Shown here: positions 20,101 through 29,700 of the stretch, one piece after another
Numbering within the stretch: the stretch's first letter is position 1
Layout of the letters: every line of letters starts with the position of its first letter
Assembly: GCA_007922195.1 (NCBI GenBank)
Contig: ML681991.1
Span: forward strand, 44,285,423-44,349,422
DNA length: 64,000 nucleotides
Reading direction: 5' to 3'
From: Podocnemis expansa
Lineage: Eukaryota; Chordata; Testudines; Podocnemididae
Notes under the pieces: generated by a model
Databases searched by the model: none
What the model saw: the letters and a program-made list of their open reading frames with translations, nothing else
Told to the model about the DNA's origin: nothing
Translations under genes and position numbers: made by a program

Positions 20101-22229
20101 GTGCAGCACCAATGTGGACACAAGAAGAAATGGATATAAGCTGTCCATCAGGAAATTTAGATGCAGGTTTCTAACTATCAGAGTAAAGTTCTGGAACAGC
20201 CTTCCAAGGGGAGCTGTGGGGGCAAAAAACATGATTGCCATGAAACCTGAGCTTGACAAGTTTATGGAGGGGATGGTATGATGGGACAGCCTAGTCTGGC
20301 GATTGACCAGTTCTTGGATTACTGGTGGTAAATATGCCAGTGACCTAAGAAGGGATGTTAGATAGGGTGTTCTGAGTTATTACTGAGAATTCTTTCTTGG
20401 GTATCTGGCTAATGCGACATGCCCACATGCTCCAAGTTTTTACTGAATGCCATATTTGGAGTCAGCCGTTCCCCCATGGCAGATTAGCAAGGACTCTAAG
20501 TAATTTTTCACCTTCCTCTGTACCATCCACTTGCTAGTGGATTCTCTGTGCTTTAAAGTATTTAAAACCAGGGGTCTCAAAGTCAAATCACCACGAGGGC
20601 TGCATGAGGACTAGTATGTTAGCCTGAGGGCTGCACCGCTAAAACCTTTTCATACAATATTGCAAATATTGGTAACAATAGTGTTGTTGCAGGCTGCAGG
20701 AAATAGCTTTAGGGGCCTCATGTGGCCCATGGGCCACATGTTTGAAACCCCTGCTTTAAACCATGGTGTGAGGACTTAGTAACTCAGTCATAGGTTAGAG
20801 CAGGGGTCTCAAACCAGCAGCCCATGGGCCACATGCGCCCCTAAAGCTATTTCCTGTGGCCCATAATGACACAATTGTTACTGAAATTTGCAATATCGTT
20901 GTATGAAAAGGTTTCAGTGGTGCGGCCCTCAGGCTAACATACTAGTCCTCATGGTGATTTGAGTTTGAGACCCCTGGGTTAGAGGCTTATTGCAGGAGTG
21001 GGTGGGTGAGGTTATGTGGCTTGCACTGTGCAGGAGGTCAGATGAGATGATCATATTGGTTTCTTTTGACCGTTGAGTCTATGAGTTGGCCTGTGCCATG
21101 GCACTGTACCACAGCACCAGCTCACCTCATCCCCGGGCTGGCTGGTCTGCCCCAGCATCCTCGTTGCTGGAGAGGCTGCCAGCTCCCTCCAGCCATGGAC
21201 TATGCATCCACCCCTCCACCCCATTCCATTTTAGTGGAGAGGCTGGCTAAGACTGCCACTGCTGGGGATACATAATCTAATATCCCTGAGGCCCACAAGA
21301 GAGTTAATCCAGCCCTGGGGACAGAGCTTTCTTGGGGGGCCAGTCTGAAGTCGTGGAATGACTTGGCCAAAAACTACAGACCACCATGAACCTCCCCATC
21401 TTCTCTTCCAAGTGCTAGGTGCCCTTCTCTGACCTTGTTCTGTAACATAAATACATCACCCCACCCCTCAACTCTCCCCATCATGACCAGACACTCCACT
21501 GTGCACACTTCTCAACCTGGGGAGAGGCTGAGAGCTAAACACCGTGGGACAGGCATTGGTCAAGCGATTGAATGGGTATTGAAGTCACTCAGGGTATGGT
21601 TAAATGTACAGAACTGCTGCAGCCACATGCCAGGTGAAGCTGCTGTGTGCCGATGGAAGAGAACTCTCTCATCGCCATGAAAAAACACCGCCCGTGAGCA
21701 GCATATTCTGCATGGAGGGAAGCTCTCTCTTCAATATCATGCTGAACTTGTGGCGGTGTGACTTACGTTGCCCAGGGAGGTGGAATACACACAACCCTGA
21801 GACACATAAGTTTTGCCAACATAGACTGCTGCACTGTAGACATAGCCTATGATACTCCGGGGATGAGTGTGATATGAGAACTTACACAGAACAGTAATGC
21901 CTTGCTTCATTTCATTCAGGAGTTGTGACTGGTGATCCCTGCTGGGATCTGACCCATCTTTGGAGAGACTGATGGTTCTAATCACCTAAAATCTGGCCTT
22001 TTCTTGCTAGTCCCAACTCCCACAACTTACGATACATTCTGGCTTGTAAATGCAACAACCAGAAGTCTTGTCCCATCAAGCAAGAGAAGGTTGTAGTTAT
22101 GGCACATTGAGTCTTATTTTTATTACCGTCATTTTCCTGCCTCCTTATCTTCCTGTCTCCCCATTTCCTTTCTTCAGTGACTGACTGACTTTCTTTTTTC
22201 TTTGGTTTCTCAGGGTTCTTTTGGACTGA
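16881..22229 (+). CDS. SMIM9: SMIM9-like small single-pass integral membrane protein, complete three-exon gene
   Basis: The join 16881-17121, 19421-19550, 22214-22229 gives 128 residues. The start ATG lies in a strong Kozak context (GAAACCATGG). Residues 1-22 form a signal peptide, followed by an extracellular stretch (about 23-85) rich in Pro, Arg and Lys with no known domain. Next comes a conserved juxtamembrane segment (SDYMDDLWSHIRESIPQAAL, residues 88-107), a transmembrane helix (about 107-127), and a tail of a single Asp. Mammalian SMIM9 (about 99 residues in human, from memory) has the same layout: signal peptide, RDYLWQLIKSALP-like segment, transmembrane helix ending ILVVD. It also occupies the same slot between F8 and MPP1. 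Its function is unknown, and it probably sits in the plasma or endomembrane. The sauropsid ectodomain is about 30 residues longer. Confidence 0.82.
17540..17760. repeat. 50-51-bp-period minisatellite, about four copies
   Basis: The marker GGGTC(C/T)(C/G)CTGGTGG recurs near 17565, 17615, 17666 and 17716, with CAGGAGCAG(G/C) between copies. The repeat is free of stops in three plus-strand frames, which explains the three overlapping open frames there. Confidence 0.85.
18474..18750. mobile_element. A/T-rich MITE with TCTACATGGGGA…CTCAGGAA termini
   Basis: The left end (CTTTCTACATGGGGAACACTCAGGAAATTAATCC) and right end (TTTTCCTGAGTGGCCCTGTGTGGAC) are imperfect inverted copies. The interior is full of GAATTAA and TTAATTC. 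Same family as 22735-23025 and 53825-54112. Confidence 0.75.
19421..19550 (+). CDS. SMIM9: SMIM9 exon 2 (juxtamembrane segment and transmembrane helix)
   Basis: 130 nt; acceptor …CTCTCCTCAG|GAGTCC, donor ATCAC|GTAAGT. Joined to exon 1 it reads R-V-R-R-S-L-L-S-D-Y-M-D-D-L-W. This is the part most like mammalian SMIM9. Read-through past the donor would stop at once (ACG TAA). Confidence 0.85.
20569..20753 (-). mobile_element. hAT non-autonomous element (CAGGGGTCTCAAA family), copy 1
   Basis: Termini CAGGGGTCTCAAA … TTTGAAACCCCTG. Right target duplication CTTTAAAC (20754-20761), left copy decayed (ATTTAAAAC). About 185 bp. Orientation is opposite to copy 2; strand is assigned arbitrarily. Confidence 0.88.
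20801..20976 (+). mobile_element. hAT non-autonomous element (CAGGGGTCTCAAA family), copy 2
   Basis: 176 bp from CAGGGGTCTCAAA to TTTGAGACCCCTG, with a perfect 8-bp target duplication GGTTAGAG at 20793-20800 and 20977-20984. It is roughly the reverse complement of copy 1 (shared CATACTAGTCCTCATGGTGATTTGAG, ATAGCTTTAGG and CAATAT segments). Confidence 0.92.
21590..21850. mobile_element. MITE-like element with GGGTATGG…TAGACATAGCC ends
   Basis: Left TCAGGGTATGGTTAAATGTACAG and right CTGTAGACATAGCCTATG are inverted relatives of the 8724 MITE termini. The inside has AGAGAACTCTCTCATCGCC with a partner GGAAGCTCTCTCTTC. No ORF. Confidence 0.55.
22214..22229 (+). CDS. SMIM9: SMIM9 terminal coding exon (16 nt of coding sequence)
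   Basis: Acceptor …GGTTTCTCAG|GGTTCT. The split codon AC|G continues GTT CTT TTG GAC TGA, so the protein ends S-I-T-V-L-L-D. This mirrors the human F-T-I-L-V-V-D end of the helix and completes the hydrophobic segment. A competing acceptor at 22010 is discussed in the findings. No AATAAA was found close downstream, so the 3' UTR end is unknown. Confidence 0.72.
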
Positions 22230-22734
22230 AGAGACCAGAGGAAATTATAGACGTCTCCATGTCCTCTCAGGCCAGTGCCGAGAGTGCACAAGGCCCCACC
22301 CATGAAAGTTTTGCCTGGAATGTTTAGCTGTGCATGTCCCGCAGATAAGGAACAGCACAGACTGATCTCATGTTGCTGGATTAATTTTAATGAAAAACAT
22401 TCTCCCAACACCCAAACTGAATTTCATGTTTCTAAATAACTTGTAGAGCTTGTCCGCAATGGGACACTCAGAAAAGGCGCTCTGAGGGTTTGTCTGCACT
22501 ATGGAGACTATCCTGGCTGCACATGGACGTCACTGTATCTGTACCAGTATAACCTCACCATGCACATGCAACCCAGCTGAAGGGTTTTTTTCAGTATGAG
22601 TCAGAACACTACGTCTCCAAACAAGGGTATGGGAAACTATGTCAGCTGATGCCTTCATGCTGTGTCCACAGTGGGATTTAGCTCAGCATTGCTTTGTCGG
22701 TCAAGGGGCTGGATACCTGTGGCAACCTAAATTG

Positions 22735-23025
22735 TAAGGACACCCCAGACCTGAACTAACTTTTAAAGTGGACGAGTTAAATCACATTCAAGTCCTGTGT
22801 GGATGTTTTTATTCAGAATTAAAGTTACTTTAATTCAGTTTATTTTAATTCGCTTGATGTTAATTAATTCACTTGAGGTGAATTAAACCAAACTCAGGTA
22901 AGGTCATTTTAAATTCTGAGTAAAAGCATCTACATAGGGGATTTATGAGGTTTAAGTAATCCACTTTAAATTCACACTTTAATTCAGATTCTTTTCCCTG
23001 AGAGTCCCTGTATAGATAAAGCCAT
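22735..23025. mobile_element. A/T-rich MITE, GAATTAA family, decayed copy
   Basis: Composed of TTTAATTC and GAATTAA blocks, ending CCTGAGAGTCCCTGTATAGATAAAGCC. Shares ends and interior with 18474-18750 and 53825-54112. Confidence 0.65.
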
Positions 23026-23429
23026 GGATCATCAGTTTGCATTCTCTGACATTTTGTTATTAATAGGGATCATAGTAAATGAGCAAAAGGGTTTGGTAGC
23101 GCAATGTCCTATGGAAACATTATCAGTACATACATCTTCAAACCCTGCTTGTATCCACGTTACTATCTGTGCACCTGTACACTGACACTTGGCTTCTGTC
23201 AGCTGGGCCATGACTCTGCTATTTAAAGGGAGAGGGATTCTTGCCATGCTTGGCTCAGATGCACAGATCATGAGCCCCACAAAACTTTCCTGATCAATTC
23301 TTGTTTAAAATATTTATTTTTAGAAGATGCCATTTTAATGTGACGAGCCCTCCTGGCTGCCTTTTTGAGTCGTGGGGCTTCCCTTGCTAAGCTGCGCTCT
23401 GACATGAGGGACTTCCACAAGCACCTAGA

Positions 23430-23660
23430 GGCTCAGGTCCAAATCAAGGTCCCCTTGTACTAAACGTTGTACAAACTGAGCCTGTCAGAATATTAGTTGT
23501 CTCCTGCTATCCAAGTAGACAAAACAGGCAAGAGGTGGGAGGGGGAACAGAGGGGAAGTGACTTGCACAAGGTCAGTGGTGAGCCAAGAATAGAAGCTAG
23601 GTTTTCTGACTCTCAGTTGCACTCGCACTCTACCAGACCAAATGCTTCCCAAGCTGACAA
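23430..23660 (-). mobile_element. MIR/CORE-like SINE, reverse orientation
   Basis: Plus strand AGGGGAAGTGACTTGCACAAGGTCAGTGGTGAGCC … AGCTAGGTTTTCTGACTCTCAGTTG … is the reverse complement of the MIR core. GTACTAAACGTTGTACAAAC at the left is the SINE tail side. Confidence 0.7.
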
Positions 23661-24831
23661 ATGTGCCGCAAAGAGGCAGGAAAGCCCTATCAGTTTGCAG
23701 GAAGGTGAAGCAAGCACTCGTTGGCTGACCTTGCATCTAGAGATGGCCGTGACCCACACTATCAGATCTGAATACCTCCAGACTGAAGGGAAACTGGGAT
23801 CTGCATTTAGACTTCACAGCTAGGCCAGTCTGAGGAATGGATGGGCCAAACCAAAATCCTAAATCACAACATGCTTAGACTTTGCGTATCAGTTTTACAG
23901 TTGATCATTATGGTCAGATATCATGCACACTCATATTACATGCCTGGGAGGAACAGAATAGTGGCTTCTTTTGTCTGATGGCTGAAATATTGAGATTTAG
24001 GCTTTTGGTTTGGTTTGGCCCGTCCACCCCTGAGACAGGCCTAGCTGTGAGGCCTGGATGCTGATCCCAGTTTCCCTGGTTTAGGCTTTTTCTTTTAGTG
24101 CAGGGCAAAAATTTTCAGTCTAAATGGTTTTTTTTGTTCCCCCCCCCCCAATAGTAGGTTCAGGTCAACGGATACTTCACATCCCTATCACTAAGTTACC
24201 AAACTTTTTGATAATTTTTTTCCAAGGCTATTGAAATGCTTTGTTTTCACATTTGCAAAATAAAATGTTTTGATTTTGTTTTCATTCAAAACACATGGCA
24301 TTTCAAATTTTACTTCAATTTGATTTTTGAAAGGTTTTAAAAACCCTAAAAAACTCAACAAAAAAGTTTAATTCAATCTAACATGATATGGGGCTGGGAT
24401 AGAGTGCCCTGAGGCTGGCTGATGATCATCAGAAAGTAGCTGCAGCCCTGGAGCTTAGATGCTCCTGCAAGGTGCTTCATATTTCAGTGCAAGAACCCAA
24501 AGATCTGTTGCTTGTTGAAAGGCCCTGGTGTGGTGCGAGGGGCTGAGTGTACACCAGGGGATGAGAGGCAGACTTCACATTTCTGGGCAGCTTTCCCAGG
24601 TTCTTAGATTGCTCTCCCCTTGTGACCACTCCCATGTGACTATGTATGTACTAGGGAGACTAGCCTGTGCCAGCTCCATGCTAAGAGACCAGGCCCAATA
24701 GAGGGGGAGACCTGGCACAGAGGTTCCCCATTATAGGAGAGAGATCCTAAAGCAGGATAGCCAATAGATGGACCACGGGCCAAACCCAGAACTCCAGAAG
24801 CTGTTGAACAGACCCCAAAATATTTTTAAGT

Positions 24832-24920
24832 TCCAGGGGGTAGCTGTGTTAGTCTAGTTCAGGAAAACAAACAAGGAATCCTGTGACACTTTTAAAAACT
24901 GACAAATTTATTTATGAAAA
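24832..24920 (+). repeat. Fragment of the dispersed TGTGTTAGTCT repeat, forward orientation
   Basis: GGGGGTAGCTGTGTTAGTCTAGTTCAGGAAAACAAACAAGGAATCCTGTGACACTTTTAAAAACTGACAAATTTATTTATG, the left half of the foldback element found at 46128-46355. Confidence 0.8.
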
Positions 24921-25099
24921 CAAACAAGAAGTCCTTAAATATTTTTATTTACTGATTGTCATTTTGTTGTTGTTGTTTTATTATTTTCTCTGGAGTCTGG
25001 ACCTCAGTCAAGACATTTGGACCTTAACAAAAGTAACTGACTACCTCGGTCCTAAAATATTAGTCACCAAGCGGCACGGCACTGCCTGGCTCGCTGCCA

Positions 25100-25190
25100 G
25101 GTGGTAGCGCCTAGCCCAGGAGCATGCTGCATTAGGTACTGTACAAACAGAGGCAGTTCCTGTTCCAAGGAGCTCACAGCCAAGCAACTT
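25100..25190 (+). repeat. Dispersed SINE-tail-like fragment (GTACTGTACAAACA…)
   Basis: GTAGCGCCTAGCCC … GCATTAGGTACTGTACAAACAGAGGCAGTTCCTGTTCCAAGGAGCTCACAG matches a motif common in sauropsid interspersed repeats. The family name is not certain. Confidence 0.5.
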
Positions 25191-25419
25191 TGAGTTCAGT
25201 GCTTTGGCTTCCTCACTCCCCTACCTGCAGCCTCCATCAAATCCCTTTTCACACAGTACCTCTGTTTCGCCCCTTCCCCTGGAGCACCACCAACCCCCAA
25301 GCCCAGATCTCCCCCTTTCTCCCATCCTTTTCTTTCCCTCACATGCAGGGCTGTGGCCAGTTTTGGGTCTTCCTTCCTCCTGGGGAGGGCATGGGGGTAG
25401 ATGATTTCTGTATTCTCCC

Positions 25420-26530
25420 CAGGACTTGAAATCAGGGGGTGGGTGAGGAGAGGTGTAGGGAGGTATTGGGGGTGCTTGCTAAATTGGTATAACACTGTTA
25501 CTAGTTGACAACTGGGGGGGTGTTGGGAAATTCAGGGGTATAGAGGGGTGTTTGGGAAATCCCTGGATGATTTGATGGGGGGAATCTATCCGGGGATGGG
25601 ACAATATAGCTATTTCAGGGGAGTTGGATACTGGAAGTGTAAATCTGGGCAACAGCCCCAAGGATTTCATGGGTGGGAGGTGCAGTTTGAAGGAGCAATA
25701 TTCTGGTGGGAAGGTTTGGTGATGGGGGTGTGTGTTGCTGACTATGGGGGGCTGTTTGGGGATCCCTGCAGGGCAGGGGGTGGGAATACAGACTAAAGCA
25801 GGGTGCATTTGTGGGAAGGGGTTGTGGGTGGGAGAGGGGCACCATGGATGGCTGGGCTCAGAAGGCAGCAGCGGGGGGAATGGGGACTTGGAGGGTTCAT
25901 GGCTTTGGGGGTGGGGGCTAGGGGATGGTGCTGGAGGAATGGGGACTGCAGGGGACCTTTTGGGGCCAATATTATCCCCAGGACTTGAAATTGGGCGAGT
26001 AAAGGGGGAGGTTTGGGGGGCTGTAGTGGGTGCTCACTAATTTGTTATCAGCTGACAACTGGGGGGGTGTAAGGGAAATCCCTGGATGGTTTGATGAGGG
26101 GAATCTATCTGGGGATGGGGCAATATAGCTATTTCAGGGGAGCTGGATTTTGGAGGTGCAGTGATTGATTGATTGATTGATCTGGGCAACAGCCCCAAGG
26201 ATTTTGTGTGGGTGGGGAGTGGGGGCTTGACGGAGCAATATTCTGACAGGAAAGTCTGGAGATGGGGGTGTGTGTTGCTGACTATGGGGGGCTGTTTGGG
26301 GATCCCCGCAGGGCTGGGGGTGGCAATACGGACTAGAGCAGGGTGCATTTGTGGGAAGGGGGATGTGGGTGGGAGAGGGGCATCACAGAGTGATATTCTC
26401 CTCAGGACTTGACCTTAGGTGGGGTGTAGGGCGAGGGGCAGGGGGTACTGAGCGTGCTCACTACACGGCTATAAAACTGTCACTAGCGGACTACTGGGGG
26501 GTGCTGGGAAATGTAGGGGCGTCTCTGAGG
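25420..26530. repeat. Tandem G-rich repeat, 2.3 units of about 420-560 bp, abutting the MPP1 promoter
   Basis: Unit starts are marked by CAGGACTTGA near 25420, 25979 and 26402. Units 1 and 2 share, in order, TGACAACTGGGGGGGTGT, GGAAATCCCTGGATG, GGGGAATCTATC, CAATATAGCTATTTCAGGGGAG, CTGGGCAACAGCCCCAAGGAT, GGAGCAATATTCTG, TGGGGGTGTGTGTTGCTGAC and GCAGGGTGCATTTGTGGGAAGG. Unit 3 keeps only the first 120 bp and runs into the CpG island. A (GATT)n run sits in unit 2 at 26163-26182. Open frames here are compositional. Confidence 0.92.
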
Positions 26531-26665
26531 GAAACCCCAGCCCCAGCGCCTCCCCCGGCCACACCTCGAGGGGCGGGCAGGGGGCGGGGCTTTCCTTCCC
26601 GCCTCCCCGCAGCCCGGCGCCGGCTGCGGCTCCTTCCCCTGCGGAGCCCGCCGCAGCCGCGCCCG

Positions 26666-26680
26666 ATGCCCCGCCGCTAG
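26666..26680 (+). promoter_or_regulatory. Four-codon upstream ORF (ATG CCC CGC CGC TAG) before the MPP1 start
   Basis: ATG at 26666 is stopped by TAG at 26678-26680, 31 nt before the MPP1 ATG, and is out of frame with it. Context is weak (C at -3). It matters only if transcription starts upstream of 26666, which the GC boxes at 26571-26587 make plausible. Confidence 0.5.
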
Positions 26681-26711
26681 GGGAGGCTGCAGGCGGGCCG
26701 AGGAGCCCGGC

Positions 26712-26783
26712 ATGAGCAGCATGCGGACGGCGCTGTCCGACCTGTACCTGGAGCACCTGCTGCAGAGCCGGCCCCGGGCCGAG
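26712..26783 (+). CDS. MPP1: MPP1 exon 1 (coding part)
   Basis: 24 codons; donor GCCGAG|GTAGGA. It encodes the conserved [13 protein letters not shown] segment. Human p55 has about ten more N-terminal residues, and here no upstream in-frame ATG is seen. Confidence 0.93.
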
Positions 26784-29700
26784 GTAGGAGCCGCGCGGGG
26801 GCTCAGGGCACGAGGGTGGGGGGGGGGGAAGTGGGGTGTGGGGGGGCCCCCCCCCCCCAGCAAGCCGCCTGCAAAGCGCTGGGCAGCAGCCGGATCTGTG
26901 CCCCTCCTCCCAAGGCCTTGGGGAGGTGCTGGAGAAGTTGCCACAAGCCCCCCAAAAAGATCCAATTAAAATGCAAATGCTGGGTCTAGGTGTGTTATTG
27001 GGGCGCCTGCAAGGCTTGGGAGCCTCAAATTCAAATCACCCCCAGGGCTGCGTGAGGACTAGTATGTTAGCCCGAGGCCACACCGCTGACACCAGTCCGT
27101 ACAATGATATTGCAAATATTGGTACGATCGTGTCATTGCGGGCTGCAAGAAATAGCTTTAGGGGCCACATCGTTGCAACCCCTGCGTCCTTCCTTTCACA
27201 GAGGTGAGGGGCCGAGGCTCGTAGTCGCCAGTGCGGGGAGACGGGCCAGGTGTCCTGCAGGGCCTTTCCGAGAGTGGGTTTGGCATGATCCGGTCTGTGC
27301 CCCCAGTGCTGGAGAGGTGAGCTGGGGGGCCTGAGATGCCAAAGAAGCCCTTCGGATGCGCCACAGAGCGTGTGCCTGGGGTAGCGCCAATCAGAAGCGT
27401 TGGAGGGAAAGCAAACAGCAGGGATAAAACAAGTAGCACCAGTTCCAATTTTCACAGCCCAAATTGGTTCTGCTGAGCTTTGCCCTCTGGGCTGTTTGGC
27501 AGAGGTGCTGGAGGGAGCAAGCAGTCCCTGCTGTGCCAGGGCATCGCCAGGCCAAGAAGCTAACAGCACCGCAGTGGGGCATGGTCGACTAGCTCTTGTT
27601 GACCCAGCTGGGCTGGCTCTTCCATTGACTTCATTCAGAGGGGGCTACTGCTGATGGCTGATTGGCTTTTCCAAACCACTGGGACAACATTGGCTTCTCC
27701 AATATAGTAACAGGCATGGATTAGTACGGGGCCAGGCCAAATGACCCCAGAGGTGAAGGCATCCTGTCCTTAGCTTCATGCTCTGAATCAGGCACAGAGA
27801 GGTTTGCTAGCTACTAACTTTGCTGGGTTGAACTGATGTGAATTTCAAAAGAGATAGCCGTGTTAGTCTAGTCCAGTAAAAAAACAACAAGGAGTTGTTT
27901 TTTTACTGAACTGATGTGGCCAAGGAATTTGACATGCACAAAGCAGGGGCTAATCATGGCTAGGACATGGTGCTGCGAGTTAGGTTTGGGGTCTCCCGGT
28001 GCGAGTTCAGGCATGTTTACACCACTACTTGCCATCTGCAAAATGGGGATAATAACCCCTCTCTAGATGTGCTTCGTGGTTGACAGATGGCAGGTGCTGT
28101 GTTATTGCTGAATATTTCCTTTCTTCTTCCCTCCAGCTCTCCAGCCCCTGGAGAGCTTTTGTTGCACCTTTCACCTTTTCAGTGAGGTCACTGAAAGCAA
28201 AGCTGGCTTCAGTGACTGGTGGGGTTTACTGCTGCTCTTGATAACCCGGTGCATTTAGGACAAATTCCCTCCTTTCCTATCACCTGGACTGGCACAGACT
28301 GTGGTCCTAACCCTGTTCTTCCATGCTCTGCTGTGAATCAGAGAGAACTCCATTGGCGAGAGCGGCGTTAGAGCTTTGTAAGAGGGGTGGTGTGAGCAGG
28401 GTGGGGGTTAGAGCCAGGCATGTTGCAGCTGAAGATCTCTGAGCAGAGGGCAGTGATCTGTGTTATTCTGAAGTATTTCCCTGGTAGGCCCAGCGGCAGC
28501 ATTGAGCAGTTATGGGACCCCCAGCCAAGGAGACAGTGAGGAAAATGTGATTTGGGAAGGAGGTAATAGTCCGTGTCCTTAGATCTCTGAGAGGGGTTGA
28601 GTGAATCTTACTAACTGGCCCTGTCCCCTCTTCTATCAGGCTGCAGCACCTTGGGGGGCAGAGGGGCTCTGTTGTTGGGGTGCTTAGGAACCAGGAGTTT
28701 GGGGGCACGTGAAGCTCGTTCGAAAGAGGATTTGCCCAAGGATAGGTTGGCTGGGTGGCAGGAAGAAAGCTCAGGCCAAGAGGAGGCTGAGACTGGCTTT
28801 TGGTTTTGCTGCAAAGTTGTAGTGTAGCTGGTCTGAACTGGAACCGACTGTCACATGAGCTGATTCAGCGGCTGAGAAACCTCCAGCAGGCAGGTCTGCA
28901 CGTCAGGCTGAGATGTGGCAATGGGTTTTAGCTGTGGGAAACCAGGGCAGGCTAATCTTGCACAGGGCTCCTAATTCCTGCTGCTGAGACTGTGTCCTTG
29001 TGCAGCAGGCTTCATGCACAACAGCACTGGCTGACTGGCAGGGGGATTGGTGGAGAAAACATCTGCAGTGATTCCCCTTCAGTGCTACATTGTCAGCTGC
29101 TGTAGACTGATTTCTCTGGAGCTACCCCGAGGATGCTGACAATTTACATCATCTGAGGATCTGGCCTGTTGTTCCCAGGAGCATCACACCAGAAATCTGA
29201 GCACTCTCAGCTTGTTAAAAAGGGGAATGATGCAGCTTCAAAGCTGCAGAGTTGAGCAATGGTGGCTTCTCTTTTGAAACTCTCAGAAGCAGGGAGGAAA
29301 TTGGAGGCCAGATGGAAACTTTATCCTTAACCCACTATGTTGTGCAATGAACCAATAGAAAGGAACACAGCCACCCATCCCAAATCTGAAGTGACACATC
29401 AGCTTTTCGCTCTGGCTTCTTTCTCTTTGCTGGCTGAAATCTGGCCTCGGGGTGAAAGCTGAATGATCTTGAGTGGGTATTTAAGTCAAACCAAAGAAAC
29501 TGTCACGGCTCCACCCTGCTGGGATCCATGGCCAGCTCTGCAGTGGCTGTATGTTGTTGTGCTTTTGTGAAATTCTGCCAGTTTAGACCCATTCTGAGTC
29601 TGCTCCCCTTTCGTTCCTCACTGTCTCTGCTCTGGATGAGTGTCTTTTTGGGAGTCGTGGGTGGAGGGTGATGCAATGGACATGCAATTGGTTTGTTAAA

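Larger units (their letters stand above)
19985..21086 (+). mobile_element. CR1 LINE 3' end, sense orientation, interrupted by two hAT elements
   Basis: Runs from AGAAGGCTGAGGGGGTGATATGATTGC through TGGAACAGCCTTCCAAGGGGAGC, TTTATGGAGGGGATGGTATGATGGGA, GAATTCTTTCTTGGGT and GAGGACTTAGTAACTCAGTCATAGGTTAG to the tail GGAGGTCAGATGAGATGATCATATTGG … GAGTCTATGAG. These pieces are collinear with a turtle CR1 3' region once 20569-20753 and 20801-20976 are removed. Confidence 0.92.
19551..22213 (+). other. SMIM9: SMIM9 intron 2
   Basis: GTAAGT at 19551 and a very strong acceptor (TTTCTTTTTTCTTTGGTTTCTCAG) ending at 22213. Occupied mainly by one 1.1-kb CR1 with two hAT insertions and by a MITE near 21590-21850. 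Confidence 0.8.
22230..25420. other. SMIM9-MPP1 intergenic region and SMIM9 3' flank
   Basis: Includes SMIM9 3' UTR of unknown length, then MITE, SINE and dispersed-repeat fragments listed separately. The stretch 22480-22720 looks like another decayed MITE (GTTTGTCTGCACTATGGAGAC…). 23830-24830 is A/T-rich with no recognised feature. Confidence 0.6.
26530..26830 (+). promoter_or_regulatory. MPP1: MPP1 CpG-island promoter and 5' UTR
   Basis: Abrupt rise in G+C and CpG around exon 1, with two GC boxes (GGGCGG at 26571-26576 and 26582-26587) and no TATA box. This fits a broadly expressed gene with dispersed start sites. The transcription start cannot be placed from sequence alone. Confidence 0.8.

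Noticed and set aside
26483..26965. 160-codon minus-strand ORF across the MPP1 promoter
   Set aside because: GC-rich CpG-island antisense frame; no start context, splice signals or similarity.
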